Shown in pieces: positions 54,112 through 63,204 of a stretch of DNA of 64,000 bases. The notes beneath the pieces were generated by a model. That model had not been told where the DNA came from, searched no databases, and saw only the letters and a list, made by a program, of their open reading frames with translations. Origin of the DNA: Paraburkholderia metrosideri (lineage in GTDB: Bacteria > Pseudomonadota > Gammaproteobacteria > Burkholderiales > Burkholderiaceae); NCBI RefSeq assembly GCF_904848625.1, contig NZ_CAJHCP010000007.1, forward strand, positions 434,001 through 498,000. The letters are read 5' to 3'. The position numbers were made by a program, and so were the translations under genes. How positions within the stretch are numbered: the stretch's first letter is position 1; every line of letters starts with the position of its first letter.

Positions 54112-55422
54112 ATGCATCGAATAACCAACACCGGCAGAGTCAACCTGGGTCATCTGTTCTGGCTGCGCAGCCTTGCCATCATCGGCCAGTTGATGACGAT
54201 CGCCGCTGTGCAGATTTTCATCGGCGTGCATCTGCCATTGCCGGCCATGCTGCTCGTGATCTCTCTCGAAGTGCTGTTCAATGCGCTCACGTGGTGGCGC
54301 GTTTCGCAGCAACGGCCAGAGTCCAATATGGAGTTATTCGGCCAGATCTGGGTCGATCTGGGCGCGTTGTCCGCGCTGTTGTTTCTCTCCGGCGGCACCA
54401 CCAATCCGTTCGTTTCGCTTTATCTTCCGTCGCTTGCCATTGCTGCCGCCGTGTTGCCCTGGCATCTGATGGCATGGCTCGCAGCGTTCGCGGTGGCCTG
54501 CTATGCCGTGCTCGGTTTCGAATCCGTGCCGCTGAATCTCGACAATCCGGCCAACCTTTTCGACTACTATCGCGCCGGCATGTGGGTCAACTTCATGGTC
54601 AGTGTCGGACTGATTGCATGGTTCGTCGCGCGCATGTCGCGGGCTCTGCGGCTACGTGACGCAGCGCTCGGAGACGCGCAGCAGCGCTTGCTCCACGACG
54701 AACGTGCGGTCGCGCTGGGCGTACAGGCCGCGACCGTCGCACACGAAATCGGTACGCCTCTGTCTACAATCGCGATGTTGTCCGAAGAGCTTCGCGACGC
54801 CGCGCGCTCCGACGAGGGACTCGCGCCCTACAGCGCCGACCTCGAACTGCTCGAACAGCAGATGACGTTATGCACGTCGGCGCTTGCGCGTTTGCGCAGC
54901 CGCGCGTCGACCACGACGAACCGGCAACTGGTCGGCGAGTGGCTCGAATCGTTTGGCGAACAATGGCGCCTGCGGCATCCGCATGTGAAGTTTGAACAGA
55001 TCGGCCTACCGCCCGATGATGTCAGCCTTGACGACACCGTGGCCGTCAGCCAGATTCTGACGATTCTGCTCGATAACGCCGCGCGCGCCAGCCGCGATCA
55101 CGTGACATTGTCGTGCGCGCTAGCGCCGCATGGCGACCAGATCGTGTTCGAAGTCTGCGATGCGGGTCCGGGCATTCCGGCCACGTTGCGTGGCTCGCTC
55201 GGCGCGATGCCGGTGGACAGTACGCAGGGCGGCCACGGCGTGGGCCTTTACCTGGCATTTTCGGCGGCCAAGCGTCTGCGAGGATCGATCGAATTGACGG
55301 ATGTCAGTACGATCAAGCCACGCGGCACGCGCGCAGTCCTGAAGGTTCCACTCGCCGGGCACCAATTTACGGGCGCGGGCCGTCAAGGCGCTGCGCCATC
55401 CAACACGGAGAAACAGGCATGA
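54112..55422 (+). CDS. regB: RegB/PrrB/RoxS-type redox sensor histidine kinase
   Basis: Membrane kinase of 436 residues with six predicted helices in the first 180, including the quinone-binding heptad GGTTNPF at residues 94-100. The HisKA H211 is in AHEIGTPLSTIAM, and Cys254 in EQQMTLC lies where RegB has its redox-active cysteine (three residues further along). HATPase_c carries DNAARAS, GPGIP and GHGVGLYLAFSAAKRL. RegB-type kinases sense ubiquinone redox state and control respiration and carbon or nitrogen fixation. Start ATG 54112, with a TTG just upstream. Overlaps its regulator by 4 bases. Confidence 0.88.
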   Translation: MHRITNTGRVNLGHLFWLRSLAIIGQLMTIAAVQIFIGVHLPLPAMLLVISLEVLFNALTWWRVSQQRPESNMELFGQIWVDLGALSALLFLSGGTTNPFVSLYLPSLAIAAAVLPWHLMAWLAAFAVACYAVLGFESVPLNLDNPANLFDYYRAGMWVNFMVSVGLIAWFVARMSRALRLRDAALGDAQQRLLHDERAVALGVQAATVAHEIGTPLSTIAMLSEELRDAARSDEGLAPYSADLELLEQQMTLCTSALARLRSRASTTTNRQLVGEWLESFGEQWRLRHPHVKFEQIGLPPDDVSLDDTVAVSQILTILLDNAARASRDHVTLSCALAPHGDQIVFEVCDAGPGIPATLRGSLGAMPVDSTQGGHGVGLYLAFSAAKRLRGSIELTDVSTIKPRGTRAVLKVPLAGHQFTGAGRQGAAPSNTEKQA

Positions 55423-55961
55423 GCGAAAAGAATTTTCTGGTGATCGACGACGATGAGGTGTTCTCCGGCATCCTCGCTCGCGGTCTGACGCGGCGCGGTT
55501 ATACGGTGAGCGAAGCGCACAACGCCGATGAGGCGATCAAGCTGGCGAACCAGCAGAAGTTCACCCAGATCACAGTCGATCTGCATCTCGGCAATGACTC
55601 CGGCTTGACGCTCGTCGCGCCGTTGCGCGATTTGCAGCCGGATGCGCGCATGCTTGTGCTAACCGGCTACGCAAGCATCGCGACTGCAGTCCAGGCAGTG
55701 AAAGATGGCGCGGACAATTACCTCGCGAAGCCTGCGAACGTCGAAACGATTTTGTCGGCGCTGCAAAGCGAAGCAAGTGCGTTGCAGGCAGAAGAGGCGA
55801 TCGAGCATCCGGCGCCGCTGTCGGTTGCGCGCCTGGAGTGGGAGCACATTCAGCGCGTGCTGGCCGAGCACGGCGGCAATATTTCGGCAACGGCACGAGC
55901 GTTGAACATGCATCGCCGGACCTTGCAGCGCAAGCTGGCGAAGCGACCGGTCAAGCAGTAA
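55419..55961 (+). CDS. regA: RegA/PrrA/RoxR-type response regulator
   Basis: Protein of 180 residues. Receiver domain with acidic cluster VIDDDEVF, phospho-acceptor D54 in TVDLHLGNDSG and the conserved LTGYAS and LAKP switches; C-terminal Fis-type helix-turn-helix GGNISATARALNMHRRTLQRKLAKRP, identical in type to the highly conserved RegA DNA-binding domain (seen here in part). Second gene of the operon, directly downstream of the kinase. Confidence 0.92.
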   Translation: MSEKNFLVIDDDEVFSGILARGLTRRGYTVSEAHNADEAIKLANQQKFTQITVDLHLGNDSGLTLVAPLRDLQPDARMLVLTGYASIATAVQAVKDGADNYLAKPANVETILSALQSEASALQAEEAIEHPAPLSVARLEWEHIQRVLAEHGGNISATARALNMHRRTLQRKLAKRPVKQ

Positions 55962-55985
55962 GTCGTTTTGCTGCTGTGTCTGCCG

Positions 55986-56026
55986 TAAAAAAACGGGCTG
56001 CCTGTTTATAGGGCAGCCCGTTCTTT
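55986..56026. terminator. Bidirectional terminator, regA / hslU
   Basis: Perfect 11-bp stem (AACGGGCTGCC and its complement) with A-run before and a T-rich run after, between convergent genes. Confidence 0.9.
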
Positions 56027-56101
56027 ATGCGTCGAAAATTTGATCTGCGTCAGGTGTGCGCGAATACGCGGTCTGCCTGACGCAGCGTCACAGCGTCACT
56101 A

Positions 56102-57448
56102 TCACAGCACGTAACGCGACAGATCCTCGTCTTCAGCCACTTCATTCAACGCGCGATCCACGTAAGCCGCGTCGATCTGCAACTTGTGGCCCGAATGATT
56201 GCCGGCCGAGAACGACACTTCTTCCAGCAGCTTTTCGATCACCGTATAAAGGCGCCGTGCGCCAATGTTCTCGGTCTTCTCGTTCACCGAATAGGCGATC
56301 TCTGCCAGCCGGCGAATGCCGTCGTCGGCGAATTCGAGGTGCACGTCTTCGGTTGCGAGCAATGCCTGATATTGCTTGACGAGGCTCGCGTCGGTGGACA
56401 CGAGGATCGATTCGAAGTCGTTCACCGACAACGAGTCGAGTTCGACACGAATCGGAAACCGTCCCTGCAATTCCGGAATCAGATCGCTCGGCTTGGCCAG
56501 ATGGAACGCGCCGCTCGCGATGAACAGAATGTGATCGGTCTTCACCATCCCGTACTTGGTGTTGATCGTCGTGCCTTCGACCAGCGGCAGCAGATCGCGC
56601 TGCACGCCCTGCCGCGATACTTCACCGCCGCTGCCTTCGTTACGTGACGCGATCTTGTCGATCTCGTCGAGGAACACGATGCCGTTCTGCTCGACGTTCT
56701 GGACGGCTTTGGTTTTCACCTCTTCGTCGTTCAGCATCTTGCCCGCTTCTTCGTCGGTGAGGAGCTTCAGCGCTTCCTTCACCTTCATTTTGCGGTGCAT
56801 TTTCTTGCCGCCGCCGATGTTCGCGAACATCGAACGGATCTGCTCGGTCATGTCCTCCATGCCGGGAGGGCCCATGATGTCCATGCTGGCTTGCGGCTGT
56901 TCGACGTCGAGCTCGATTTCCTTGTCGTCGAGCAGGCCTTCGCGCAGACGCTTGCGGAAGGTCTGGCGCGTGCTGCCGCTTTCGTCGGCGGTGTCGGTGG
57001 CGCTTGAGCTTGCGCCAAAGCCGACCGGGCGCGCGCTCGGCAGCAGGATGTCGAGGATGCGGTCTTCGGCCAGATCGCCTGCCTTGGTCCGCACTTTGCG
57101 CATTTCGGTTTCGCGGGTCTGCTTGACCGAAATTTCGATCAGGTCACGCACGATGCTGTCCACATCGCGGCCCACGTAGCCCACTTCGGTGAATTTGGTC
57201 GCTTCGATCTTGATGAACGGCGCGTCCGCGAGCTTGGCCAGGCGCCGGGCGATTTCGGTTTTGCCGACGCCGGTCGGTCCGATCATCAGAATGTTTTTCG
57301 GCGTGATTTCCTGGCGCAGCGGGTCGTCGACCTGCTGACGGCGCCAGCGATTGCGCAGCGCGACGGCCACGGCCTTCTTCGCGCGGCCTTGGCCGATAAT
57401 GTGTTTGTCGAGTTCAGAGACGATCTCTGCAGGGGTCATTGTGCTCAT
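56102..57448 (-). CDS. hslU: HslU ATPase subunit of HslUV protease
   Basis: AAA+ unfoldase of 448 residues. Walker A GPTGVGKTEIARRLA, the I-domain of about residues 110-240, Walker B VFLDEIDKIA and sensor motifs are present. The C-terminal EDEDLSRYVL tail inserts between HslV subunits. It unfolds proteins and feeds them to HslV. It follows hslV by 9 bases. Confidence 0.97.
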   Translation of the reverse strand: MSTMTPAEIVSELDKHIIGQGRAKKAVAVALRNRWRRQQVDDPLRQEITPKNILMIGPTGVGKTEIARRLAKLADAPFIKIEATKFTEVGYVGRDVDSIVRDLIEISVKQTRETEMRKVRTKAGDLAEDRILDILLPSARPVGFGASSSATDTADESGSTRQTFRKRLREGLLDDKEIELDVEQPQASMDIMGPPGMEDMTEQIRSMFANIGGGKKMHRKMKVKEALKLLTDEEAGKMLNDEEVKTKAVQNVEQNGIVFLDEIDKIASRNEGSGGEVSRQGVQRDLLPLVEGTTINTKYGMVKTDHILFIASGAFHLAKPSDLIPELQGRFPIRVELDSLSVNDFESILVSTDASLVKQYQALLATEDVHLEFADDGIRRLAEIAYSVNEKTENIGARRLYTVIEKLLEEVSFSAGNHSGHKLQIDAAYVDRALNEVAEDEDLSRYVL

Positions 57449-57457
57449 CGTGGGTCC

Positions 57458-57994
57458 TTACTCGATCGTCTCAATGACGCGGTTGTGGTTCGTGTAAATA
57501 CACATGTCGCCGGCAATCGCCAGCGACTTCTCCACGATTTCGCGGGGTGACATTTCCGTGTTCTGGGCCAGCGCGATCGCGGCGGCTTGCGCATACGAGC
57601 CGCCCGAGCCGATTGCGCAGATGCCGCCTTCGGGGTCGAGCACATCGCCGTTGCCGGTGATGACGAGGGTGGTGGTGGCGTCGGCGGTAATCAGCATCGC
57701 TTCAAGGCGACGCAGCATGCGATCGGTGCGCCAGTCTTTCGCGAGTTCAACGGCGGCACGCGTGAGGTTGCCCTGATGTTTTTCCAGCTTCGCTTCGAAG
57801 CGGTCGAGCAGCGAGAAGGCGTCGGCCGTGCCGCCGGCGAAGCCGACCAGCACCTTGCCGTTATAGATGCGCCGGACCTTCTTCGCCCCGCCTTTCATGA
57901 CGATGTTGCCCAGCGTCACCTGACCGTCACCACCGAGCGCGACCTTGTCGCCGCGGCGCACGGAGACGATCGTCGTGCCGTGAAATTGCTCCAT
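57458..57994 (-). CDS. hslV: HslV peptidase subunit
   Basis: N-terminal-nucleophile protease of 178 residues. The sequence MEQFHG-TTIVSVRRGDKVALG shows a six-residue propeptide before the catalytic Thr7. Start at 57994 with GAGGAACG ten bases upstream; an upstream in-frame codon adds six residues. First gene of hslVU, a heat-shock-associated protease pair. Confidence 0.97.
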   Translation of the reverse strand: MEQFHGTTIVSVRRGDKVALGGDGQVTLGNIVMKGGAKKVRRIYNGKVLVGFAGGTADAFSLLDRFEAKLEKHQGNLTRAAVELAKDWRTDRMLRRLEAMLITADATTTLVITGNGDVLDPEGGICAIGSGGSYAQAAAIALAQNTEMSPREIVEKSLAIAGDMCIYTNHNRVIETIE

Positions 57995-58381
57995 ATGCGT
58001 TCCTCTTTGCAAAACGGGTAGGACGCGGCAGCGCGGTGCGCTACCGCATGAATCCTGAAAGCGGACGGCGCGCGACGTTGAAAGCCAGGCAGTCAGGTCG
58101 GCGCGCTCGTGCAGCGCATGTCCGATTCATTTTAGGGCGTACGCGGTCATATCAAGAGCCGGCAAAAGGCATAAGACAAAAAACAGGTGATTGAGAGCGG
58201 AGGCGTGAAGCCGTTTGGGAATCGGAGCGGATCGGAACGTGCGGCAACGCCGCGTTCGAAAGAGCCCGCTGGGACAGGAAAGGAGCGCTGCGCTGCGAAC
58301 AGGAGTGAGTACCCGCTTACTGGGCAATCGCATCGCGTGAAGCTGCGTTACCGACGGCGCATAGCATTCGCCGCATAAAAG
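57995..58381. other. Intergenic region upstream of hslV
   Basis: Close to 390 bases with no credible gene; the open frames here are GC-bias artefacts. It should contain the hslVU promoter, which I could not pin down. Confidence 0.45.
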
Positions 58382-58410
58382 AAAAAAGGCGCACGGATGA
58401 CCGTGCGCCT
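58382..58410 (-). terminator. Rho-independent terminator of dksA
   Basis: AGGCGCACGG, loop ATGA, CCGTGCGCCT, with a run of T on the minus strand. Lies 51 bases after the dksA stop. Confidence 0.92.
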
Positions 58411-58461
58411 CTCGACGAAGCAGCGTGTGAGGGCGCGGAACCGAGGCCGCGCCGGCGGCGT

Positions 58462-58881
58462 TCAGTCGCCGAACAGCTTCTGGCGCAGTTCGCGGCGTTC
58501 CTGCGCTTCGAGCGACAGGGTGGCCGTGGGCCGTGCGAGCAGCCGCGGAATGCCGATCGGCTCGCCGGTTTCTTCGCACCAGCCGTAGTCGCCGGAATCG
58601 ATTCGCGCGATGGATTGCTGCACTTTCTTCAGCAGCTTGCGTTCGCGGTCGCGCGTGCGCAGTTCGAGCGCATGCTCTTCCTCGATCGTTGCACGGTCGG
58701 CCGGGTCCGGCACGATTACCGTTTCGCGGAGATTTTCGGTCGTCTGGCCGGCATTGCGGAGAATGTCCGCCTGCAGTTGTTCGAGCTTGTTCTTGAAGAA
58801 GGCGAGCTGATCCTCATTCATGTAATCCTTGTCGCTCATCTTCAGGATTTCGGCTTCGGTCAAGAGTCGTTTCGTCGTCAT
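58462..58881 (-). CDS. dksA: RNA polymerase-binding factor DksA, C1 type
   Basis: Protein of 139 residues that binds the RNA polymerase secondary channel and with ppGpp adjusts transcription. The coiled-coil tip acids D59 and D62 (VPDPADRA, as in E. coli D71 and D74) are kept. The C-terminal zinc-finger region keeps only Cys102; the other three E. coli cysteine positions are T105, S123 and A126. It is thus a zinc-independent form. Start MTTKRLLTEAEI at 58881; the frame extends upstream without support. Gene order cobW-dksA-hslV is usual in Burkholderiales. Confidence 0.93.
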   Translation of the reverse strand: MTTKRLLTEAEILKMSDKDYMNEDQLAFFKNKLEQLQADILRNAGQTTENLRETVIVPDPADRATIEEEHALELRTRDRERKLLKKVQQSIARIDSGDYGWCEETGEPIGIPRLLARPTATLSLEAQERRELRQKLFGD

Positions 58882-59495
58882 CTGGCTTACTTCTTCAATG
58901 TGAGGCAAAACTCTTACATAGTGCCCGCACTTTCGTATTGCCCGCAAAGGCACCTTGAGGACGCGAAAGCGTAGGCGGGCACGGACGGTGGTCTGTCGTG
59001 ACGCCGAAGCGCCTGGCGCCCACACGCCGGGCGTCGCAACGCCAATGCGGGGCCGAACTCCTCTGGAAACCGATTCTCAAATGCTCCTGAGGTATTGCTT
59101 GCCGGCAGCTACCTTGTCAGGCTGTGCCAGCCGGCATTGTCGGCGTGATTTCCGGACAAGATTTTCCGGCGCCGCTTCAGGCCCGAGCGGCTTACGCGCT
59201 GACCGGGCAATTCGTTGTCATTCTCCAGTGGGCACGTATTGTAACTGAATCACAATCCGGCACCGCATCTGGTGAAAATCCCCTTGCGGCGCGCTGATAT
59301 CCCGAAAATATAACGCGCGCAGGGCCAAAAAGCGATGGTCGTGCACGCTTTAATGCAACAGGGTTTTCACGCGCTTTTCACACATAGGGCTTTTCAGACA
59401 CCTTTCGGTCGTCGCCATACGCATTTGGCAGACGATTAACACCGTCCGCAATTGATGAATTATTCAATGCGGATGCCGAGCGCATCAGCATATTG
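58882..59495. other. Long leader or intergenic region upstream of dksA
   Basis: More than 600 bases without a supported gene. On the minus strand a TACAAT -10-like site (59243-59238) could serve dksA, leaving a leader of about 350 bases. See the hairpin at 59496. Confidence 0.45.
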
Positions 59496-59532
59496 CGTGC
59501 CGCGCACTGGGCGCGGCACGGCGGGCTTTTTT
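59496..59532 (+). terminator. Orphan plus-strand terminator-like hairpin
   Basis: A 10-bp stem CGTGCCGCGC with its complement, loop ACTGG, then GCGGGC and TTTTTT. Both flanking genes read on the minus strand, so a plus-strand terminator here has no obvious gene. Confidence 0.5.
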
Positions 59533-59623
59533 GACGTGAAGGCGATTAAGGCGGTTCGGCAGCGCAAAAGTTGCAAAATCTGACGCACCGAACGCCTTAA
59601 CGCAATGACTGACGCGAACGCGT

Positions 59624-60736
59624 TCAGGCGAGACAGGCGTCCAGACCGTCGGTAATCAGGTCTTGCGGCAGTTCGATGCCGATAAACACCATCTTGTTGG
59701 TCTTTTTCTCGATCGGCTGCCATTTTGCGGCCAGATCGCTGCCCATCATCTGATGCACGCCCTGGAACACGACCTTGCGATCCACGCCCTTCATATAGAG
59801 CACGCCCTTGTAGCGCAGCAGGCGTTCGCCGTAAATCTGCAGAATGCCGCCGAGGAAGTCTTCGAGCTTGTTCGGATCGAACGGGCGGTCGTTGCGGTAC
59901 ACGAACGACTTGATCTTGTCGTCGTGATGCGCGTGGTGGTGATGCCCGTGATCGTGGCCTTCGTGGTCGCACTTACCGTGGTCGTGATCGCAATTTTCGT
60001 GATCGTGGTCCGCGTGGTCCGCGTGATCGGCATGCGTGTGGCCATGCTCGTCGTGCGCGTGAGCGTGGCTGTGCGCGTGCTCGTCTTCGGTCAGGAAGTC
60101 CGGGTCGATTTCGAGCTTCGAATTCAGGTTGAAGCCGCGCAGATCGAAAATTTCCTTGATGTCTGCTTCGCCGAAATTGACGGTCTTGATCGCGGCCCGC
60201 GGGTTCATGTGCAGTAGACGGTGGCGCAGATCGTCCAGATGCTTTTCATCGACCAGATCGGCCTTGGTGATGAACAGACGGTCGGCGAAACCGACTTGGC
60301 GCTGCACCACTTCGTGCTCGTCCAGTTGATGGTTCGCGTGCTTGGCATCGACCAGCGTGATGATTGCGTCGAGCAGGAATTCGCTGGCGATCTGGTCGTC
60401 CATGAAGAAGGTTTGCGCGACCGGGCCGGGATTCGCGAGCCCGGTCGTTTCGATCACGACGCGGTCGAAATCGACCTTGCCGGAGACCTTCTGCGCCGCC
60501 AGATCGCCCAGCACGCGCGACAGGTCGCCACGAATCGTGCAGCAGATGCAGCCGTTGCTCATCTGGATGATCTGTTCGCTCGTGTCCTGTACGAGGATTT
60601 CGTTGTCGATGTTCTCTTCGCCGAACTCGTTCTCGATCACGGCGATCTTCATGCCGTGCTTTTCATTCAGGATGCGCTTGAGCAGGGTCGTTTTGCCGCT
60701 GCCGAGAAAGCCGGTCAGGATGGTGACTGGGATCAT
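59624..60736 (-). CDS. COG0523 (CobW/ZigA-like) GTPase with His-rich segment
   Basis: G3E metal-chaperone GTPase of 370 residues: Walker A GFLGSGKTTLL, the metal-binding CxCC at Cys63-Cys66 (NGCICCTIRG), Walker B region and TKADLVDE. Residues 220-272 are a His/Asp-rich metal-binding stretch with repeated HDH and HGH units. The C-terminal CobW_C domain (about 280-360) ends near LACLA. Such proteins deliver zinc or other divalent metals to client enzymes under zinc stress. Next gene downstream on the strand is dksA. No Zur-type operator was seen upstream. Confidence 0.9.
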   Translation of the reverse strand: MIPVTILTGFLGSGKTTLLKRILNEKHGMKIAVIENEFGEENIDNEILVQDTSEQIIQMSNGCICCTIRGDLSRVLGDLAAQKVSGKVDFDRVVIETTGLANPGPVAQTFFMDDQIASEFLLDAIITLVDAKHANHQLDEHEVVQRQVGFADRLFITKADLVDEKHLDDLRHRLLHMNPRAAIKTVNFGEADIKEIFDLRGFNLNSKLEIDPDFLTEDEHAHSHAHAHDEHGHTHADHADHADHDHENCDHDHGKCDHEGHDHGHHHHAHHDDKIKSFVYRNDRPFDPNKLEDFLGGILQIYGERLLRYKGVLYMKGVDRKVVFQGVHQMMGSDLAAKWQPIEKKTNKMVFIGIELPQDLITDGLDACLA

Positions 60737-60928
60737 GTTGGTCGCCTGTGTGTACGTGAAACGGTGCGTAATCGAATGCGTAAGCGGGGGTATAAACCGG
60801 GCGCGGCAGCCTTGCGGCGCGCAGCCCTGTCTAGCCGGTTATTGAAACATATCTGCCGGGCCTGTGCTGGCGAGCCGCTCTCCGCGGCGCCGTCAGTCGC
60901 CTGAAATAGCCATACGAACTATGGGCGA

Positions 60929-62131
60929 TCAGGCAATTTGCAACAGCAGGCCCTTCAGGTATTCGCCTTCCGGGAACGCCGTGAGCAGCGGATGATCCAC
61001 CCCCGCGCCGAGGCGCTTCAGGATGCGGGCATCGACGCGGGCGTCGGCGGCCGCGCTGGAGACGATCTTCTGGAACAGTTCGGAGTCGATCGCGCCCGAG
61101 CACGAGTAGGTGAACAGCAACCCCCCTGGACGCAGCAACTTCAGGCCGGTCAGGTTGATGTCCTTGTACGCACGCGACGCGCGGTCAACGTGTTCCTTCG
61201 ACGGCGCGAATTTCGGCGGATCGAGCACGATCAGGTCGAAACGCTCGCCTTCGTCGTACAGGCGGCGCAGCGTCTTGAACGCGTCGGCGTCGAGCCAGGC
61301 GGCGCGTTCGGCGTCGAAACCGTTGGCCGCGACGTTCTGCTGGGCCAAAGCCAACGCTTCACCGGACGAATCGACCGACACCACCCGTTTGGCGCCGCCC
61401 TTCAACGCTGCCAGCGAGAACCCGCCGGTGTAGCAGAAGCAGTTCAGCACCTCGCGGTCCTGCGCGAGCTGCTGCACCAGCAGCCGGTTGTCGCGCTGAT
61501 CGACATAGAAGCCAGTCTTGTGGCCATTGAGCACGTCGACGTGATAACGCACGCCGTTTTCGCTTGCGATCAAGGTTTCCGACGGTGGTTCGCCCGCCAG
61601 CACGCCGGTGATCTGCTCGAGCCCTTCCTTCTGCCGAATCGATACGTCCGAGCGTTCGTAGACGTTCGGGCAACCGGTCGCGCCGACCAGCGCCGCGACG
61701 ATCGCTTCCTTCCATGCTTCGACGCCCGTCGCCATGAACTGGCAGACCAGCTGGCTGCGCTGACCTTCGTCTTCAGCGACGTAGTGGTCGACGATCAGGC
61801 CGGGCAGGCCGTCCGCTTCGCCGAAGATCAGTCGCACGGCGCCGGTGTCGTGCACCATCGTCTGACGATGCGCGAGCGCGCGTTGCACACGGCGCTTGAA
61901 GAACGCGTGGTCGATCGGCTCGCTTTCGTCGAAGCTCCACACACGGGCGCGGATTTGCGAATGCGGGCTATAGGCGGCGCGCGCGAGAAAACGCCCGTCG
62001 TGCGCACGCACCAGCACGGTCGCGCCGGGCGCGGGATTGCCGTCGACGCGGTCGATCGCGTTGGCATAAACCCACGGGTGGCGGCGCAGCAGCGACTTTT
62101 CTTTCGACGGTTTGAGCGTAACGGTATTCAT
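60929..62131 (-). CDS. rlmI: 23S rRNA (cytosine-5-)-methyltransferase RlmI-like
   Basis: Protein of 400 residues: N-terminal PUA domain (about 1-80), an EEHEE-like insert and a C-terminal class I methyltransferase with SAM-binding VLNCFCYTGGFSLAAL, and catalytic region LDPPKFA with TYSCSGAI. It methylates C1962 in E. coli. Start MNTVTLKPSK at 62131; upstream in-frame residues are unlikely. It ends with LLLQIA. Confidence 0.88.
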   Translation of the reverse strand: MNTVTLKPSKEKSLLRRHPWVYANAIDRVDGNPAPGATVLVRAHDGRFLARAAYSPHSQIRARVWSFDESEPIDHAFFKRRVQRALAHRQTMVHDTGAVRLIFGEADGLPGLIVDHYVAEDEGQRSQLVCQFMATGVEAWKEAIVAALVGATGCPNVYERSDVSIRQKEGLEQITGVLAGEPPSETLIASENGVRYHVDVLNGHKTGFYVDQRDNRLLVQQLAQDREVLNCFCYTGGFSLAALKGGAKRVVSVDSSGEALALAQQNVAANGFDAERAAWLDADAFKTLRRLYDEGERFDLIVLDPPKFAPSKEHVDRASRAYKDINLTGLKLLRPGGLLFTYSCSGAIDSELFQKIVSSAAADARVDARILKRLGAGVDHPLLTAFPEGEYLKGLLLQIA

Positions 62132-62242
62132 CAGGATGTCAGCAGGGCAATGAGCGGTAAGCCGGGTGATGGCGCGGCCGAATGGCACAACGCACACGGC
62201 AGGTGAAGCGAAAAAGGAACTACAAAGCCGCAAAAAGCGGCG

Positions 62243-63166
62243 TCAGTCGCGTTTTTTGGCGCGCGGATGCGCCTGATCGTAGACATGGGCGAGATGCTGG
62301 AAATCGAGCCCGGTATAAACCTGCGTAGCGGTAATGCTCGCGTGACCGAGCAATTCCTGAACGGCGCGCAGATCGCCGCTCGATTGCAACACGTGCGTGG
62401 CGAACGAATGCCGCAGCACGTGCGGATGCACGTTGGCCGGAATGCCGGCCACCAGCGCCGCGCGCTTCACGCGATCCCGCACGACATTCGGCGACAACCG
62501 GTTGCCACGCGCCGACAGAAAGAGCGGATGCGGATCGTGCTTTACCATCTGATCGCGCACCGCGAGCCATGCCCGCAACGCTTCGAGCGCCTTGCGACCG
62601 ACCGGCACGATACGACGCCGGTTGCCTTTGCCGAGCACTTCGACTTCGGCGGAATCCAGCTTGAGCCAACCGGCGGAGCGGTAGCCGTCGGCATCGACGA
62701 AACGCACGTCGAGGCCGACCAGTTCCGCCAGGCGCAGGCCCGACGAGTAGAACAGTTCGAGGATCGCGTTATCGCGCAAACCTTCCGCCGAGTCGGGACG
62801 CGGGCTGTCCATCAGGCGCGCGGTGTCGTCGACGGAAAGGGCTTTGGGCAGCGTTTTGGCCTGCTTCGGCGCACGCACGGCTGCGACCGGGTTGGCTGGC
62901 AGATCGACGCGGCCCGCGAGCCAGTGATAAAACGCACGCCACGCCGACAGCCGGTGACTGATCGAGCGAGCGCTCAGGCCGCCCGCATGGGCTCGCGATA
63001 CGGCGCCGCGAATGTCTACGGCGTTGAGGCTTTCCAGCGGCCGGTCTTTGGCCAGCAGCCTGAGTTCGTCGAGTTCGTGGGCATAGCCGCGTAGCGTATG
63101 CGCCGAGAGCCGCCGCTCATGTTCGAGATTCGACAGATAGGCGGCGATCGGATCGGCGGCGGTCAC
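62243..63166 (-). CDS. xerC: Tyrosine recombinase XerC
   Basis: Site-specific recombinase of 307 residues that resolves chromosome dimers at dif with XerD. Core-binding SAM-like domain (about 1-95) and catalytic domain with R145 (SGLRLAELVGL), H249-x-x-R252 (HPHVLRH), H275 (LLGHA) and nucleophile Y284 (QVYTGLD). It is in the standard dapF-DUF484-xerC neighbourhood. Housekeeping, not part of a mobile element. Confidence 0.95.
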   Translation of the reverse strand: MTAADPIAAYLSNLEHERRLSAHTLRGYAHELDELRLLAKDRPLESLNAVDIRGAVSRAHAGGLSARSISHRLSAWRAFYHWLAGRVDLPANPVAAVRAPKQAKTLPKALSVDDTARLMDSPRPDSAEGLRDNAILELFYSSGLRLAELVGLDVRFVDADGYRSAGWLKLDSAEVEVLGKGNRRRIVPVGRKALEALRAWLAVRDQMVKHDPHPLFLSARGNRLSPNVVRDRVKRAALVAGIPANVHPHVLRHSFATHVLQSSGDLRAVQELLGHASITATQVYTGLDFQHLAHVYDQAHPRAKKRD

Positions 63167-63204
63167 GGTGGGCTTTGGGCGGCTGACGCGGGATGATCGC
63201 AGGA

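Noticed and set aside
58127..58579. 150-codon minus-strand frame between hslV and dksA
   Set aside because: Arg/Ala-rich, overlaps the dksA terminator and 3' end; not gene-like.
60938..62206. 422-codon plus-strand frame antisense to rlmI
   Set aside because: Mirrors rlmI codon bias and has no recognisable motif.
62243..63166. xerC as a sign of an integrated element
   Set aside because: Sequence and neighbours fit the housekeeping XerC; no attachment repeats or phage genes are near.
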